DNA from: Pseudomonas mendocina | GTDB lineage: Bacteria > Pseudomonadota > Gammaproteobacteria > Pseudomonadales > Pseudomonadaceae | Assembly (NCBI RefSeq): GCF_003008615.1 | Contig: NZ_CP027657.1 | Location: 5,022,001 to 5,086,000, forward strand | Direction of reading: 5' to 3' | DNA: 64,000 nt | Shown: positions 49,036-58,693 of the stretch, piece after piece | Layout: every line of letters starts with the position of its first letter | Numbering within the stretch: position 1 is the stretch's first letter | Notes under the pieces: generated by a model | What the model was told of the DNA's origin: nothing | The model's database searches: none | The model's input: the letters and a program-made list of their open reading frames with translations, nothing else | Position numbers and translations under genes: made by a program

Positions 49036-51813
49036 CTACGAGGAGCGTCCATCGCCTGCTCCGGTACGGGGCTCAAGAAGAATCAGGTTGACGGGAAACT
49101 CAGCCAGCACAGCCGCAACCATCACGCTGCCCTGGCCGTTTTCTGCGTGGTAGGGCCCGAGCAGGCCGGTGGCCTGCCAGATGCGCAGTTCATCAGGCAG
49201 CACCACCGTGGTGTCGCCCCAGCGTTGTGCGGGTACGTGCGGTACGCCGTGCTCGCCCAACAGACCAGCCGCCAGGCGCGGCACGATCACCAGCAGGTGC
49301 TCATCACCATGGCGGCGCAGGAAGGCCAGCACCTGGCCAGCGTGCTCGCCGACCACGCCAAGCGGGTGATAGCTGCCCTGGCTGAACAAGCGCGGCTGAG
49401 CGGCGCGCAGCGCCAATGTCTGCTGGATCAGCCACTGCTTGATGCGCCCGTCCTGCCAACTGGTCAGTTTGCTGGCCGGCGTATCGTCGCTTTGCAGGGC
49501 GGACAGGCGTGCCGAGAAATCCACCGGGCGGCGATTGTCCGGATCGACCAGGCTGAAGTCCCAGAACTCGCAGCCTTGGTACAGGTCGGGCACACCCGGT
49601 GTGGTCAGGCGCAGCACGCACTGCACCAGCGCATTCAATGCACCGGCCGGGGCAATCGCGGCCACGGTAGCAGCCAGTTCATTGCGCAAGAGTTGCCCGG
49701 AGGGCTCGCACAGCAGCTTGCCGAGAAATTCGGCGCAGGCGGCCTCATGAGCCTCATTCGGCGCGCTCCAGGCGCTGTTGAGCTTGGCCTCGCGCAGTGC
49801 CTTGCGTTGCCAGCCAAGCAGGCGCTGCAGATAGTGCTGCAGGCCCTGCATGTCGTCCGGCCGTAGCCCGAGCGGCCAACTGCCAATGATTGCCTGATAG
49901 AGGATGCCCTCTTCGCCACCATCCGGAGCCTGCGCCGCACCGCTGGTGCGCAGCGCCTGTGCCAACTGCCGCCAGTGCCTGACGCGCTCGGCGTACCAGG
50001 CCGCGCGCTCGCTGAGTACCGCCAGGCGTGCGCGGCAGTCTTCACCACGCTTATGGTCGTGAGTGGCAGTGGCCAGCAGATTGAGCGGATGCTGTGCTGC
50101 ACGCTCGCGGCAGACCTGATGAAAGCGCCCGACCGGTGCACTGAAGTGCTCGGCATCGAAACCGACGTCATAGCGCGACAGCAGCACGCCGGCGCGGTAC
50201 AGGGCAGTGTCTTCGACGGCCTTGGCCGCCACCGGCGAGGTCAGTTGCTGGAAGCGCGTCAGCGCCTGGGCACGCAGGCGCCGTGCCCGCCCCGGCGGCA
50301 GCGCTCGCAGGGAGGCGCCACCCAGCCAGTCGTCGAGATGCGGCAGCAGCGGCCAGTCGGCTTCGGCCAGCGTCTGCCGCGCGCCATCGAGCGCCTGCTG
50401 GAAGAAGCGGCGATCCTGCTGCGAGCGGCCACAGGCCTGGGCATAGGTGCGATAGACAGGGAAATGCACGATCAGCTCGCGCAGTGCCCGACGGATCGCA
50501 CCGAGGGTGAGGTCGCGGGTGGCAATGTCATGGCGGGCGACATGCAGCAGGCGCTGGGCGACTTCCTCCAGATCGCCGGCGAGCGATCCTTCCAGCACCA
50601 GCCGGCGCGCCTGCTGTACCTCGTCGTCGAAGGCCGTGGGCCGGCCACTGATGTCCTGCCACAGTTCGCTGAGCGTCAACTCGCCGTGCGGGTCGTGCTG
50701 CAGCAGCGACATCTGGTTCATGAACTCGTAACCGGTGCTGCCATCCACCGGCCACTCCTGTGGCAGCAGTTCGCCGTGGCCGAGGATTTTCTCCACGAAG
50801 ATGGGGAAGGGCGCATTGCCACGCAGGCGGCTGATACGTCGGCGCAGGCGGCTGCAATAGGCTCTCGGGTTGGCCAGGCCGTCGATATGGTCGATACGCA
50901 AGCCATCGACCAGGCCGCGCTCGATCAGTTCGAACACCTTGGCGTGGGTCTGCTCGAACACCGCCAGGTGCTCGGCGCGCAGGGCGCCCAGTTCGTTGAT
51001 GTCGAAAAAACGCCGCCAGTTGATGTCGTCGGCCGCGGTACGCCAACTGGCCACGCGGTAGTGCTGACGCTCGAGCAGGGCATGCAGGCGCTTCTGCGTT
51101 GCTTCGTCACGGCCCTGAAAATTGACCAGCAGCGATGCGACTTTTCTCGCCTGGATCGCCAATTCAGCGCACAGCCGTTGCGCCTCGGCGCGGCTGTCGC
51201 TCTCCCGTCCCAGACGTGCGAAGCGCTGGCCCAGCGCGCGCAGCGCCGGATTATCGCTGGCCCGCAGGATGCTGTCGTAACTTGGCGGAGTCAGTGGCAG
51301 GCGATGCTCGAAATGCTGAGCATGGAAGCGCCCGCGCTCGGCATCGAAACGCAGCTCCAGCGTGCCTTCGCGCAACGCCTCGCCGTAGTCGCTGCGCAGG
51401 AAGGGCACCAGCAACTGGCCACTGAGCAGCGGATCATGCGATTGCCATTGGATATCGAAGAATGCCGCGTAGGGGCTGCTCTGGCCCCATTCCAGCACCT
51501 CCAGCCACCAGGGGTTGCCGTCGCCGCCAACGGCCATGTGGTTGGGCACGATATCCAGAATCAACCCCATGTCGTGCGCGCGCAGGGTGTCCACCAAGCG
51601 CACCAGGGCTTCTTCGCCGCCCAGCTCGGGGTTGACCTGGCAGGGGTCGATCACGTCGTAACCATGTTGCGAGCCTGGCCGCGCGGTAAGGATCGGCGAA
51701 GCGTACAGATGGCTGATGCCCAACCGCGCCATGTAGGGCACCTGGGCTGCGGCATCGGTGAGGGTGAAGTCCTTGTGCAACTGCAGGCGCAAGGTCGAGC
51801 GCAGCTCAGTCAT
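49036..51813 (-). CDS. treY: Malto-oligosyltrehalose synthase
   Basis: 925 residues, GH13_26. It rearranges the reducing end of malto-oligosaccharides to a terminal trehalose unit. MTELRSTLRLQLHKDFTLTD is the typical start, with VPYMARLGISHLYASPI next. The catalytic region is seen in GLRIDHIDGLANP (Asp) and FVEKILGHGE (Glu). It starts 8 bases inside the end of malQ, in the treZ-malQ-treY order. This is the last gene of the treZ operon. Confidence 0.94.
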   Translation of the reverse strand: MTELRSTLRLQLHKDFTLTDAAAQVPYMARLGISHLYASPILTARPGSQHGYDVIDPCQVNPELGGEEALVRLVDTLRAHDMGLILDIVPNHMAVGGDGNPWWLEVLEWGQSSPYAAFFDIQWQSHDPLLSGQLLVPFLRSDYGEALREGTLELRFDAERGRFHAQHFEHRLPLTPPSYDSILRASDNPALRALGQRFARLGRESDSRAEAQRLCAELAIQARKVASLLVNFQGRDEATQKRLHALLERQHYRVASWRTAADDINWRRFFDINELGALRAEHLAVFEQTHAKVFELIERGLVDGLRIDHIDGLANPRAYCSRLRRRISRLRGNAPFPIFVEKILGHGELLPQEWPVDGSTGYEFMNQMSLLQHDPHGELTLSELWQDISGRPTAFDDEVQQARRLVLEGSLAGDLEEVAQRLLHVARHDIATRDLTLGAIRRALRELIVHFPVYRTYAQACGRSQQDRRFFQQALDGARQTLAEADWPLLPHLDDWLGGASLRALPPGRARRLRAQALTRFQQLTSPVAAKAVEDTALYRAGVLLSRYDVGFDAEHFSAPVGRFHQVCRERAAQHPLNLLATATHDHKRGEDCRARLAVLSERAAWYAERVRHWRQLAQALRTSGAAQAPDGGEEGILYQAIIGSWPLGLRPDDMQGLQHYLQRLLGWQRKALREAKLNSAWSAPNEAHEAACAEFLGKLLCEPSGQLLRNELAATVAAIAPAGALNALVQCVLRLTTPGVPDLYQGCEFWDFSLVDPDNRRPVDFSARLSALQSDDTPASKLTSWQDGRIKQWLIQQTLALRAAQPRLFSQGSYHPLGVVGEHAGQVLAFLRRHGDEHLLVIVPRLAAGLLGEHGVPHVPAQRWGDTTVVLPDELRIWQATGLLGPYHAENGQGSVMVAAVLAEFPVNLILLEPRTGAGDGRSS

Positions 51814-53860
51814 CGCCGACCTCCTGACGCGCACGATCCAGGCTGGCCAGGCGCTGGCTGGTGGCCGGCTGTTCCAGCAGCTCGTTGACCGGCAGTGGAT
51901 AGCGTCGCCGCCAGTTGGGATGCACATCGCCAGGGCCGGGCAGATTGGGCTGCTGCTCCAGGGCGCAGGCATCCTCCAGCGGCAGCAGGGCCAGTGCTGA
52001 TGGCGTACGGCCGATATGCTCGATGCAGGCCAGCAGACAGGCATCGTCGCTCGTGCCGCTCACCGAGCCTTGTCGCTCCAGAAGCTGGCGTAGCGCGACA
52101 CGCTCGCCAGCACGCTCGGCATGATCGCTTTCCAGCAACTCCGCGTCCCGCTGTCCGGCCCTGACGCGCCATTCCAGATCACGCCCGGCGAGCCAGCCCT
52201 TGATCGTCGGCAGGTCATGGGTGGTGGTGGTGGCCAGGGCGTTGCAGGGCCAGCGAGCGGCCGGCACGAAGCCGATGTCATCCTGCTCGAACAGCAGTAC
52301 CCGGGTGCCGAGGATGTTGCGTGCGGCAAGCTTCTCGCGCAGGCCGTCGGGCACGGTGCCGAGGTCTTCACCGATGACCAGGGCACGATGTCGGTGCGAC
52401 TCCAGGGCTAGCAGGCGCAACAGATCGTCCAGCGGATAACGCAGGTAGGCGCCGTGCTGTGGCTCCGCTCCCTGGGGGATGACCCACAGACGTTGCAGGC
52501 CCATCACATGGTCGATGCGAATGCCGCCGGCGTGGGCCAGGTTGGCCTGGAGCATTTCGATATAGGCACGAAACCCGTGCTGGCGCATCCCGTGCGGTGA
52601 GAAGGCCGATACACCCCAGTTCTGCCCCAGGCGATTGAGAATGTCTGGCGGCGCACCGACGGTGACCGAGGGCAGCAGTTCATCCTGGCGCGACCAGGCC
52701 TGGCTTCCGGCACAATCGGCGCCCACCGCCAGGTCTGCGATCAAACCGATGCCCATGCCGGCACCGCTGGCCGTGGACTGGGCGGATTCCAGGCCGTGCG
52801 CGATCAACCACTGGCAGAAGGCGTGAAAGCGCAGCTCCTCGGTGTGCTCGACAGCGAAACGGGTCACGGCGCCCTGGATCGGATTGCGCAGTGCCTCTGG
52901 CCAGGTACGCCAGTCGCCACCGGCACCTTCGCGCAGACGTTGACCATGGATGGCTTCGAAGCAGCAATGCTGCTGCAAGGCCTCGCCACCGGCAGTACGA
53001 AATGCCTCGAAGCGTTCCAGCAAATCACCAGGCGCCTGACAGAAATCCTCGTACAGCTGGCGTAACAGCCGCTGGCGAGACGTGGCCACGGCCGGCCAGT
53101 CGATCAGCTCCAACGTTTCCAGACGCGCCATTTCGTCCTGTAGCCCGGCGCTGTGAACCGCGCGCTGCAGGCGTTCGCTACCGAGCAGGGTGACTGGAGC
53201 GGCATACAGCGTATTGAAGAACAACCGGCTGGAGGGCGAGTAGGGGCCATAGCACTGCACATCCGCACTGAACTGCGCGTGCACCGGGCTCAGGGCAAGC
53301 GCATCGGCGCCATGGTTGGCGGCGTGCCGCGCCAGATCCGCCACTGCCAATGTGTCACCCAGTCCGCCATCCCCCGTGCGGCGCAGGCCATAGAGCTGAG
53401 CGCTCAATCCCCAGATGCGCGGCTTGTCGCACAGCTGCTGAACCGACAGACAGGCCGCTGGTGCGACGGCGAGAGTATGCTGGGTATCGCGAATTTCCAG
53501 CTGGTGGTAGCCAGTCCGTTGCTGCGCCGGCAGTCGCCCATCGCTGTCGAGGCGGCCTTCGCTGACGTTGCCCTGCTCATCGGTCAAGCGATAGAGGCTG
53601 TCAGCTGGGTAGAGCGTCAGCGCCAGCGGCTGGCCCTGATCCTGAAACAGTAGATTCGCTTCTCCCGGCACATGGCGTGAATGTCCCACTGCGGCCAGGC
53701 TGGCGCGCAATTGCTCGGGGCTTTGCGCCGGGTAGCCAAGCGCCTCCAGCAGGCTGCGCTGCGCTTCCGGGCTGACCTGTTGCGGGCGGCCGTGCGCATC
53801 GATCCAGTCGATGCACAGGTCAGCGGCCTCAGCCAGCTCGGCCAGTAATCGATCACTCAT
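51806..53860 (-). CDS. malQ: 4-alpha-glucanotransferase (amylomaltase)
   Basis: 684 residues, GH77. It disproportionates malto-oligosaccharides, lengthening chains for TreY and releasing glucose. An N-terminal extension of about 150 residues precedes the barrel. Motifs: GLIADLAVGAD, IRIDHVMGLQRLWVIP with the nucleophile Asp, and VIGEDLGTVP with the acid/base Glu. It overlaps treZ by 4 bases and treY by 8. Confidence 0.93.
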   Translation of the reverse strand: MSDRLLAELAEAADLCIDWIDAHGRPQQVSPEAQRSLLEALGYPAQSPEQLRASLAAVGHSRHVPGEANLLFQDQGQPLALTLYPADSLYRLTDEQGNVSEGRLDSDGRLPAQQRTGYHQLEIRDTQHTLAVAPAACLSVQQLCDKPRIWGLSAQLYGLRRTGDGGLGDTLAVADLARHAANHGADALALSPVHAQFSADVQCYGPYSPSSRLFFNTLYAAPVTLLGSERLQRAVHSAGLQDEMARLETLELIDWPAVATSRQRLLRQLYEDFCQAPGDLLERFEAFRTAGGEALQQHCCFEAIHGQRLREGAGGDWRTWPEALRNPIQGAVTRFAVEHTEELRFHAFCQWLIAHGLESAQSTASGAGMGIGLIADLAVGADCAGSQAWSRQDELLPSVTVGAPPDILNRLGQNWGVSAFSPHGMRQHGFRAYIEMLQANLAHAGGIRIDHVMGLQRLWVIPQGAEPQHGAYLRYPLDDLLRLLALESHRHRALVIGEDLGTVPDGLREKLAARNILGTRVLLFEQDDIGFVPAARWPCNALATTTTHDLPTIKGWLAGRDLEWRVRAGQRDAELLESDHAERAGERVALRQLLERQGSVSGTSDDACLLACIEHIGRTPSALALLPLEDACALEQQPNLPGPGDVHPNWRRRYPLPVNELLEQPATSQRLASLDRARQEVGDD

Positions 53861-55611
53861 TGTGCAGGCTCCAGGGTGACCAGGGCGCTGCGTGCTGGCA
53901 ATCGCTCCTGGCGCAGATCGGCATCATCGATGCGCAGGGTGTACAGCCGCTCGCCGTAAGCGGCAGGCAAGGGCAGGGATACGGCGCTGGTGCCCAGGTT
54001 GATGGCGATGTTCAGCGCCGGGCCATGTCCCAGCCGCCAGCGCGCCAGTACGGCGCCATCGCCGAGCACTTGAGCACCGAGGCTCAGTGCGTGCTGCAAG
54101 CCTGGCAGCAGGCGGCTGTGACGCACCTGCAACAGGCCGCGGTAGAAGGCCAGCCATTCCCGCTGCTCAGGCTCCAGTGCGGGAGCCAGATCCGGCTGGG
54201 AACGCTGAAAGGTGGCCAGCGCGTTGGGGTCGGCGATGGCCTCGCGGCTGTGCGCCGCGGCGAACTGCGAAAAATCGGCAAACTCGTTGCGCCGCCCCTC
54301 ACGCACGGCATTGGCCAGCTCGTCGTGGTAATCGGTGAAGAACAGAAATGGCCGTTTGCTGCCCCATTCCTCTCCCATGAACAACAGCGGCACCATCGGG
54401 CACAGCAGCAAGAGCACGGTGGCCGCCTTCAGTGCATCGTTGTCAGCCAGCAGCGTCAGGCGTTCGCCAAAGGCGCGGTTACCCACCTGGTCATGGTTCT
54501 GCAGGAACAGCACGAAGGCATGTGGCGGCAGATCGGCACTGGGTTCGCCGCGTGGCTGGCCATGGCGATTGTCCTGGCCCTGGTAGACGAAGCCCTGCTC
54601 CAGGCAGGTGGCCAGCTTGCGTGTCGGGGCCTGGGCGTAATCGGCGTAGTAGCTTTCGTTCTCGAAGGTGAGCAGTGCATGCAGGGTGTTGTGGCCGTCG
54701 TCGTTCCACTGCGCGTCAAAGCCATCACGCAGCAGGTGCGCGGCGTTATGCTCGTTTTCCAGCACCAGATGCACCTGGCGTCGTTGCGGTATCGCTGAGC
54801 GCACCCGCGAGGCCAGCTCCCTGAGGAATTCGTCATCGTCGATGGCGTGCACGGCATCCAGTCGCAGCCCGTCTACACGGTAGTCCAGCAGCCACATCAG
54901 CGCGTTCTCGCAGAAGAAGTCGCGCACCTGTGGCTGGCCGAAGTCGATGGCCGCGCCCCAGGGCGTGACGCGCTCTTCGCAGAAGAACTGCCGCGCATAC
55001 AGCCCCAGATAATTGCCGTCCGGGCCGAAGTGGTTGTAGACCACGTCGACGAATACCATCAGCCCACAACCGTGAGCGCTGTCGATCAACTGCTTGAGTT
55101 CGTCGGGCGTGCCGTAGGCATTGGCCGGTGCGAACGGTAATACGCCGTCATAGCCCCAGTTGCGCGTACCGGCGAAGGTGTTCAGTGGCATCAGTTGCAG
55201 GGCAGTGACGCCCAGGTCGGCCAGATGCGGCAGGTGCTCGATGACCTGTTGATATCCGCCGAACAGGCCCACATGCAGCTCATACAGTACCGTCTCGTGC
55301 CAGGGGCGACCGTTCCAGTCATGCTGCTGCCAGGAATAAGCCGCATGATCGAGAACCTGGCTGAAGCCGTGCACGTCATCGACCTGGTGCCGCGAAGCCG
55401 GATCCGGCACCGCTCGCTGGCCGTCGACCACATAGCGATAGCCACTGTCGCTCGGGCACTCGAGCAAGGTCACGAACCAGCCATCCGCCTGTTGATCCAT
55501 CGGATATCGTCTGCCGTCCTGCAACTCCAGCTCCACACGTCGACAACTGGGTGCCCACAGGGCGAAGCGCACGCGGCCATCGGCCATGGGCCGAGCGCCA
55601 TGGCTGTACAT
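53857..55611 (-). CDS. treZ: Malto-oligosyltrehalose trehalohydrolase
   Basis: 584 residues, GH13_10. It releases free trehalose from the TreY product. An N-terminal domain (VRFALWAPSCRRVELELQ) precedes the barrel. Catalytic positions are seen in DGLRLDAVHAID (Asp), LVLENEHN (Glu) and LQNHDQVGNR (Asp). It is translation-coupled to glgA through TGATG and to malQ through ATGA. Confidence 0.94.
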   Translation of the reverse strand: MYSHGARPMADGRVRFALWAPSCRRVELELQDGRRYPMDQQADGWFVTLLECPSDSGYRYVVDGQRAVPDPASRHQVDDVHGFSQVLDHAAYSWQQHDWNGRPWHETVLYELHVGLFGGYQQVIEHLPHLADLGVTALQLMPLNTFAGTRNWGYDGVLPFAPANAYGTPDELKQLIDSAHGCGLMVFVDVVYNHFGPDGNYLGLYARQFFCEERVTPWGAAIDFGQPQVRDFFCENALMWLLDYRVDGLRLDAVHAIDDDEFLRELASRVRSAIPQRRQVHLVLENEHNAAHLLRDGFDAQWNDDGHNTLHALLTFENESYYADYAQAPTRKLATCLEQGFVYQGQDNRHGQPRGEPSADLPPHAFVLFLQNHDQVGNRAFGERLTLLADNDALKAATVLLLLCPMVPLLFMGEEWGSKRPFLFFTDYHDELANAVREGRRNEFADFSQFAAAHSREAIADPNALATFQRSQPDLAPALEPEQREWLAFYRGLLQVRHSRLLPGLQHALSLGAQVLGDGAVLARWRLGHGPALNIAINLGTSAVSLPLPAAYGERLYTLRIDDADLRQERLPARSALVTLEPAQ

Positions 55612-57146
55612 CAGCGTATTTCCCTGTGAGCCCCGGCATGAGCCAGCAAGCGCTGATACAGCCGGTCGTATGGACGTACCGACTGTTGCCAGTAGAGCGG
55701 CGCCTGCATGGCATGGCAGCGCATGGCCTCGAGCAACTCCGGATGCTGGTACACCTGCAGGGCGCGGTCGATGGCCGCGCGATAGCTATCGGCCTGAGGT
55801 TCATCGAAGAGAAAACCGCTGACACCGTCCTCGATGGTGTCGGCCAGCCCTCCGGTGCGCCGCGCGATGGGCAGCGAGGCATAGCGCTGGGCGTATATCT
55901 GACTCAGGCCGCAGGGCTCGAAGCGCGAGGGCATGAGCAAAAAGTCACTACCGGCATAGAGGCGTCGCGCATCGCTCTCGTTGAAACCAATATGCACGCC
56001 GATACGACTAGGATGGCGCTGGCCCAGCTCGGCCATCGCCACCTCCAACGCCGGTTCGCCCTGGCCGATCACTGCGATACGGCCACCGCGCCGGACGATG
56101 TACTCGGCGACATCCAGGGTCAGGTCGATGCCTTTTTGCTGCACCAGGCGTGATACCACCGCGAAAAGCGGGCCATCCGTATCCAGATTCAGCCACTGCT
56201 CCACATAGGCGGCGTTGGCATCTTTACCTTCCCATTCACCGGCAGCGAAGCCCCGCAACAGATTGGGATCGCTCTGCGGATGCCAGCTCTCGTCGATACC
56301 GTTGGCGATACCGCTGAGTTGACCTGTTTGAACCTTGCCCCGCAGCATGCCATCCAGCCCGCAGCCGAACTCCGCCGTGGTGATCTCCCGCGCATAGCTG
56401 CGGCTGACGGTGGTGACGTGCTGGGCGTAAGCGATACCAGCCTTGAGGAAGGACAGGCGACCATGGAACTCCATGCCATCGATGCCGCAGGCCTGCTCGG
56501 GAATTGCCAGCTCGCTGCTGCACGGCATGTCGCACAGCCCCTGGTAAGCCAGATTGTGAATGGTCAGCAGGGCAGGTGCAGTGGCCCCGCGCCAGGCCAT
56601 GTAAGCCGGTGCCATGGCTGCTGGCCAGTCATTGGCGTGGATCAGTTCAGGACACCACTGGATACCGGCTTCGCCCATGGCCATTTCGGCGGCGGCCAGG
56701 CCAAGGCGGGCGAAACGGATATGGTTGTCGGCCCAGTCCAGCCCCTGACTATCGACATAGGGCGAGCCATCGCGCTCGTACAGCACCGGGTTGAGCAGCA
56801 CGTAGACGATCAGCCCATCAGCCAGATCCATTCGGCCAATCTGGCAAGGTGGTAGTGCGGCCAGCCCCGGTACCTGACCGACGACGCGGATGGGCCGGCC
56901 GCTTTCCACGACCTGGCGATACCCGGGAATCAATATGCGGATGTCGTGCTTTTCCGATAGTGCACGCGGCAGTGCCGCGGAGACGTCACCCAACCCGCCG
57001 CATTTGATCAGGTCGGCGAATTCGGACGTGACGAACAGCACGCGCTTGCGTTGCAAGGGCTGAGTCTTCATCTGCGTGGGTGGCTGGGCGGCCGCCGTGG
57101 GGCTGGGGTATTCGTGTATACGGGCGGAGGTTGCAGCGCTTGCCAT
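55611..57146 (-). CDS. glgA: Glycogen synthase
   Basis: 511 residues, GT5. It elongates linear alpha-1,4-glucan from a nucleotide-sugar donor. RVLFVTSEFADLIKCGGLGDV holds the K-x-GG donor-binding loop (Cys where many have Thr). The second Rossmann half has FLLMPSRFEPCGLSQIYAQRYASLP with the conserved Glu and GGLADTIED. The start at 57146 has GGAGA upstream; a shorter start at MKTQPLQ is possible. No glgC lies in the window, so the donor may be UDP-glucose from GalU. Confidence 0.93.
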   Translation of the reverse strand: MASAATSARIHEYPSPTAAAQPPTQMKTQPLQRKRVLFVTSEFADLIKCGGLGDVSAALPRALSEKHDIRILIPGYRQVVESGRPIRVVGQVPGLAALPPCQIGRMDLADGLIVYVLLNPVLYERDGSPYVDSQGLDWADNHIRFARLGLAAAEMAMGEAGIQWCPELIHANDWPAAMAPAYMAWRGATAPALLTIHNLAYQGLCDMPCSSELAIPEQACGIDGMEFHGRLSFLKAGIAYAQHVTTVSRSYAREITTAEFGCGLDGMLRGKVQTGQLSGIANGIDESWHPQSDPNLLRGFAAGEWEGKDANAAYVEQWLNLDTDGPLFAVVSRLVQQKGIDLTLDVAEYIVRRGGRIAVIGQGEPALEVAMAELGQRHPSRIGVHIGFNESDARRLYAGSDFLLMPSRFEPCGLSQIYAQRYASLPIARRTGGLADTIEDGVSGFLFDEPQADSYRAAIDRALQVYQHPELLEAMRCHAMQAPLYWQQSVRPYDRLYQRLLAHAGAHREIR

Positions 57147-57261
57147 TTATCTCTCCAGGGTTGGAACCGAGAACACCCCATAACGAGGGCCGATGGAGGC
57201 CGATGAACGACAGGGACAGATGGCCTTCGGCCGCCTCTCTTCGATCTCCTCACACTCTTTT

Positions 57262-57289
57262 GCTGACGGGACTTCGGCGTTAAAGGTTC
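57262..57289 (-). promoter_or_regulatory. Candidate AlgU-type promoter of glgA-treZ-malQ-treY
   Basis: On the minus strand GAACCT (57289-57284), 17 bases, then TCAGC (57266-57262). The predicted start lies about 110 bases before glgA. It is a partial match to GAACTT-N16/17-TC. Confidence 0.35.
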
Positions 57290-57393
57290 GACCTTTTTTT
57301 GTTGGGCGAGGAAGGCCCGGCAAAAGGTTGAACTTTGCTCGCAGGTCAGGCTTCCACTGCGCATTCGATTGCGCCTAGACGAGGCTCCGATAG

Positions 57394-57876
57394 ATGAACA
57401 GCGTCGAGCAGGTAGTGAATTTTCTGATCAAGTACAAGCTGAGGCTGTGTACCGCGGAGTCCTGCACCGCTGGGCTGATCTCGTCGCTGGTAGCGGAGGT
57501 TTCCGGTAGCGGCAAGGTGCTGGAGTGCGGCTTCGTGACTTACTCGCCAGAGGCCAAACAGCATTGCCTCGGCGTCAGCCCGCTGACCATCGAGCACTTC
57601 GGCTTGACCAGCGAAGAGGTGGCGCAAGAAATGGCGTTAGGCGCGCTGAAACGCAGTGGCGCCGATATCGCGCTGGCCAATACCGGGCTGGCTGAAGCAT
57701 CGGGAGATATGGACGGTGTGCAATGCATCGCCTGCGCCATAGGTCTCGATCAGCATCAGGGTATCGTCAGCGAGACGGTGCAGTTCAACGGCGAGCGCAA
57801 CCAGGTTCGTCGTGACACCGCACGCTATGCACTGCTGCAACTGCCTTACTACTACGAGCGCCTGAGACGGGCCTGA
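57394..57876 (+). CDS. CinA C-terminal domain / nicotinamide-nucleotide amidohydrolase family (PncC-like)
   Basis: 160 residues. LCTAESCTAGLISSLVAEVSGSG holds the catalytic Ser region, and GFVTYSPEAKQHCLGV the Tyr/Lys region. The usual TGIAGP-x-GG loop is changed to NTGLAEASGDMDGVQC here, so activity toward nicotinamide mononucleotide may be altered or lost. It stands alone, divergent from glgA. A candidate GAACTT-N17-TCCAC promoter lies at 57330-57357. Confidence 0.8.
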   Translation: MNSVEQVVNFLIKYKLRLCTAESCTAGLISSLVAEVSGSGKVLECGFVTYSPEAKQHCLGVSPLTIEHFGLTSEEVAQEMALGALKRSGADIALANTGLAEASGDMDGVQCIACAIGLDQHQGIVSETVQFNGERNQVRRDTARYALLQLPYYYERLRRA

Positions 57877-57893
57877 GTCGATAGAAGGAACGC

Positions 57894-58418
57894 TCAGTCC
57901 ACGGGCAGCTCGCCATTGAGCTGTTCGGCACGCTGCAGATGCTGTTCCAGCTTGGGCAGGGCTTCACGGGCGAAGGCAGCGATCTCCTCATCATCGACAT
58001 CCAGCCCGCGGCGGAACAACTCGACAGCCTGTCGGTGAGCTACCACCTGGTTGTTCATGTAAGCCTTGTCGAAGCGCTCCTCACTACCAAGCTTGAGCAG
58101 CATGATCTTGGCCTGATTGATCAGCTCGGCATCGTCCGACACATCGAGGCCTTTACGCTTGGCCAACTCGCCCAGTTGCTGATTCGCCCGCCGATGGTCA
58201 TCGATCATCATCTGTGCGAAGCCCCTGACGGCTTCACTGCGGGCTTTTTCCAGAGCCAGCCTGGCAATCTCGATCTCGGTGATGCCTTTGGCCGATGCCT
58301 GTTCCACGAAATCCTCGGTGCTGATCGCACCGGCCTTGCGGGCGGCCTGAAGAGTGCTCACCGCGCAGGCCGCGAAAACGGCGATGGCCAGTAGGGCAAG
58401 TGGTTTCAATGGGGGCAT
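57894..58418 (-). CDS. Exported DUF4142 protein
   Basis: 174 residues. MPPLKPLALLAIAVFAACAV is the signal; an upstream Met is in a non-hydrophobic leader. DFVEQASAKGITEIEIARLALEKARSEAVRGFAQMMIDDHRRAN is the four-helix DUF4142 (ferritin-like) pattern with H and D residues. The family is periplasmic and stress-linked in pseudomonads; its metal content is unknown. GGAG precedes the ATG. A good AlgU-type promoter faces it. Confidence 0.85.
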   Translation of the reverse strand: MPPLKPLALLAIAVFAACAVSTLQAARKAGAISTEDFVEQASAKGITEIEIARLALEKARSEAVRGFAQMMIDDHRRANQQLGELAKRKGLDVSDDAELINQAKIMLLKLGSEERFDKAYMNNQVVAHRQAVELFRRGLDVDDEEIAAFAREALPKLEQHLQRAEQLNGELPVD

Positions 58419-58450
58419 GTCTGATTCTCCAGTGCTGTGCATTCACAGGG

Positions 58451-58478
58451 GTAGAAGCGCACGACAGCAGCGAAGTTC
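58451..58478 (-). promoter_or_regulatory. Candidate AlgU-type promoter of the DUF4142 gene
   Basis: On the minus strand GAACTT (58478-58473), 17 bases, then TCTAC (58455-58451). This is the best match in the window to GAACTT-N16/17-TCTGA. The start would be about 25 bases before the ATG. Confidence 0.5.
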
Positions 58479-58560
58479 AGGACAAATTGGTCACAGCGAA
58501 GCCGCGTAGATGCAGGCGAAACGGCGTGATGGCGAAGTCCGTCCCGGAAAAATTCAAGTC

Positions 58561-58588
58561 GAACGTAACAACTCCGGACTACCTCCAA
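58561..58588 (+). promoter_or_regulatory. Candidate AlgU-type promoter of katE
   Basis: GAACGT (58561-58566), 17 bases, then TCCAA (58584-58588). It lies about 105 bases before katE. Divergent from the DUF4142 promoter. Confidence 0.35.
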
Positions 58589-58693
58589 AAAATACCGGGC
58601 GTGCAACGCCCCGAGGTGTGGCCGCCCGTAATGGGCCACGAAGAATGCAGTAGCGCAGCCATGCGCACCTCTGCACCTAGCCAGGAGTAGCCC

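Noticed and set aside
49975..51888. 637-codon plus-strand open frame opposite treY
   Set aside because: Antisense shadow of the treY reading frame; the treY motifs are unmistakable and the antisense product is Gln/Arg-rich without domains.
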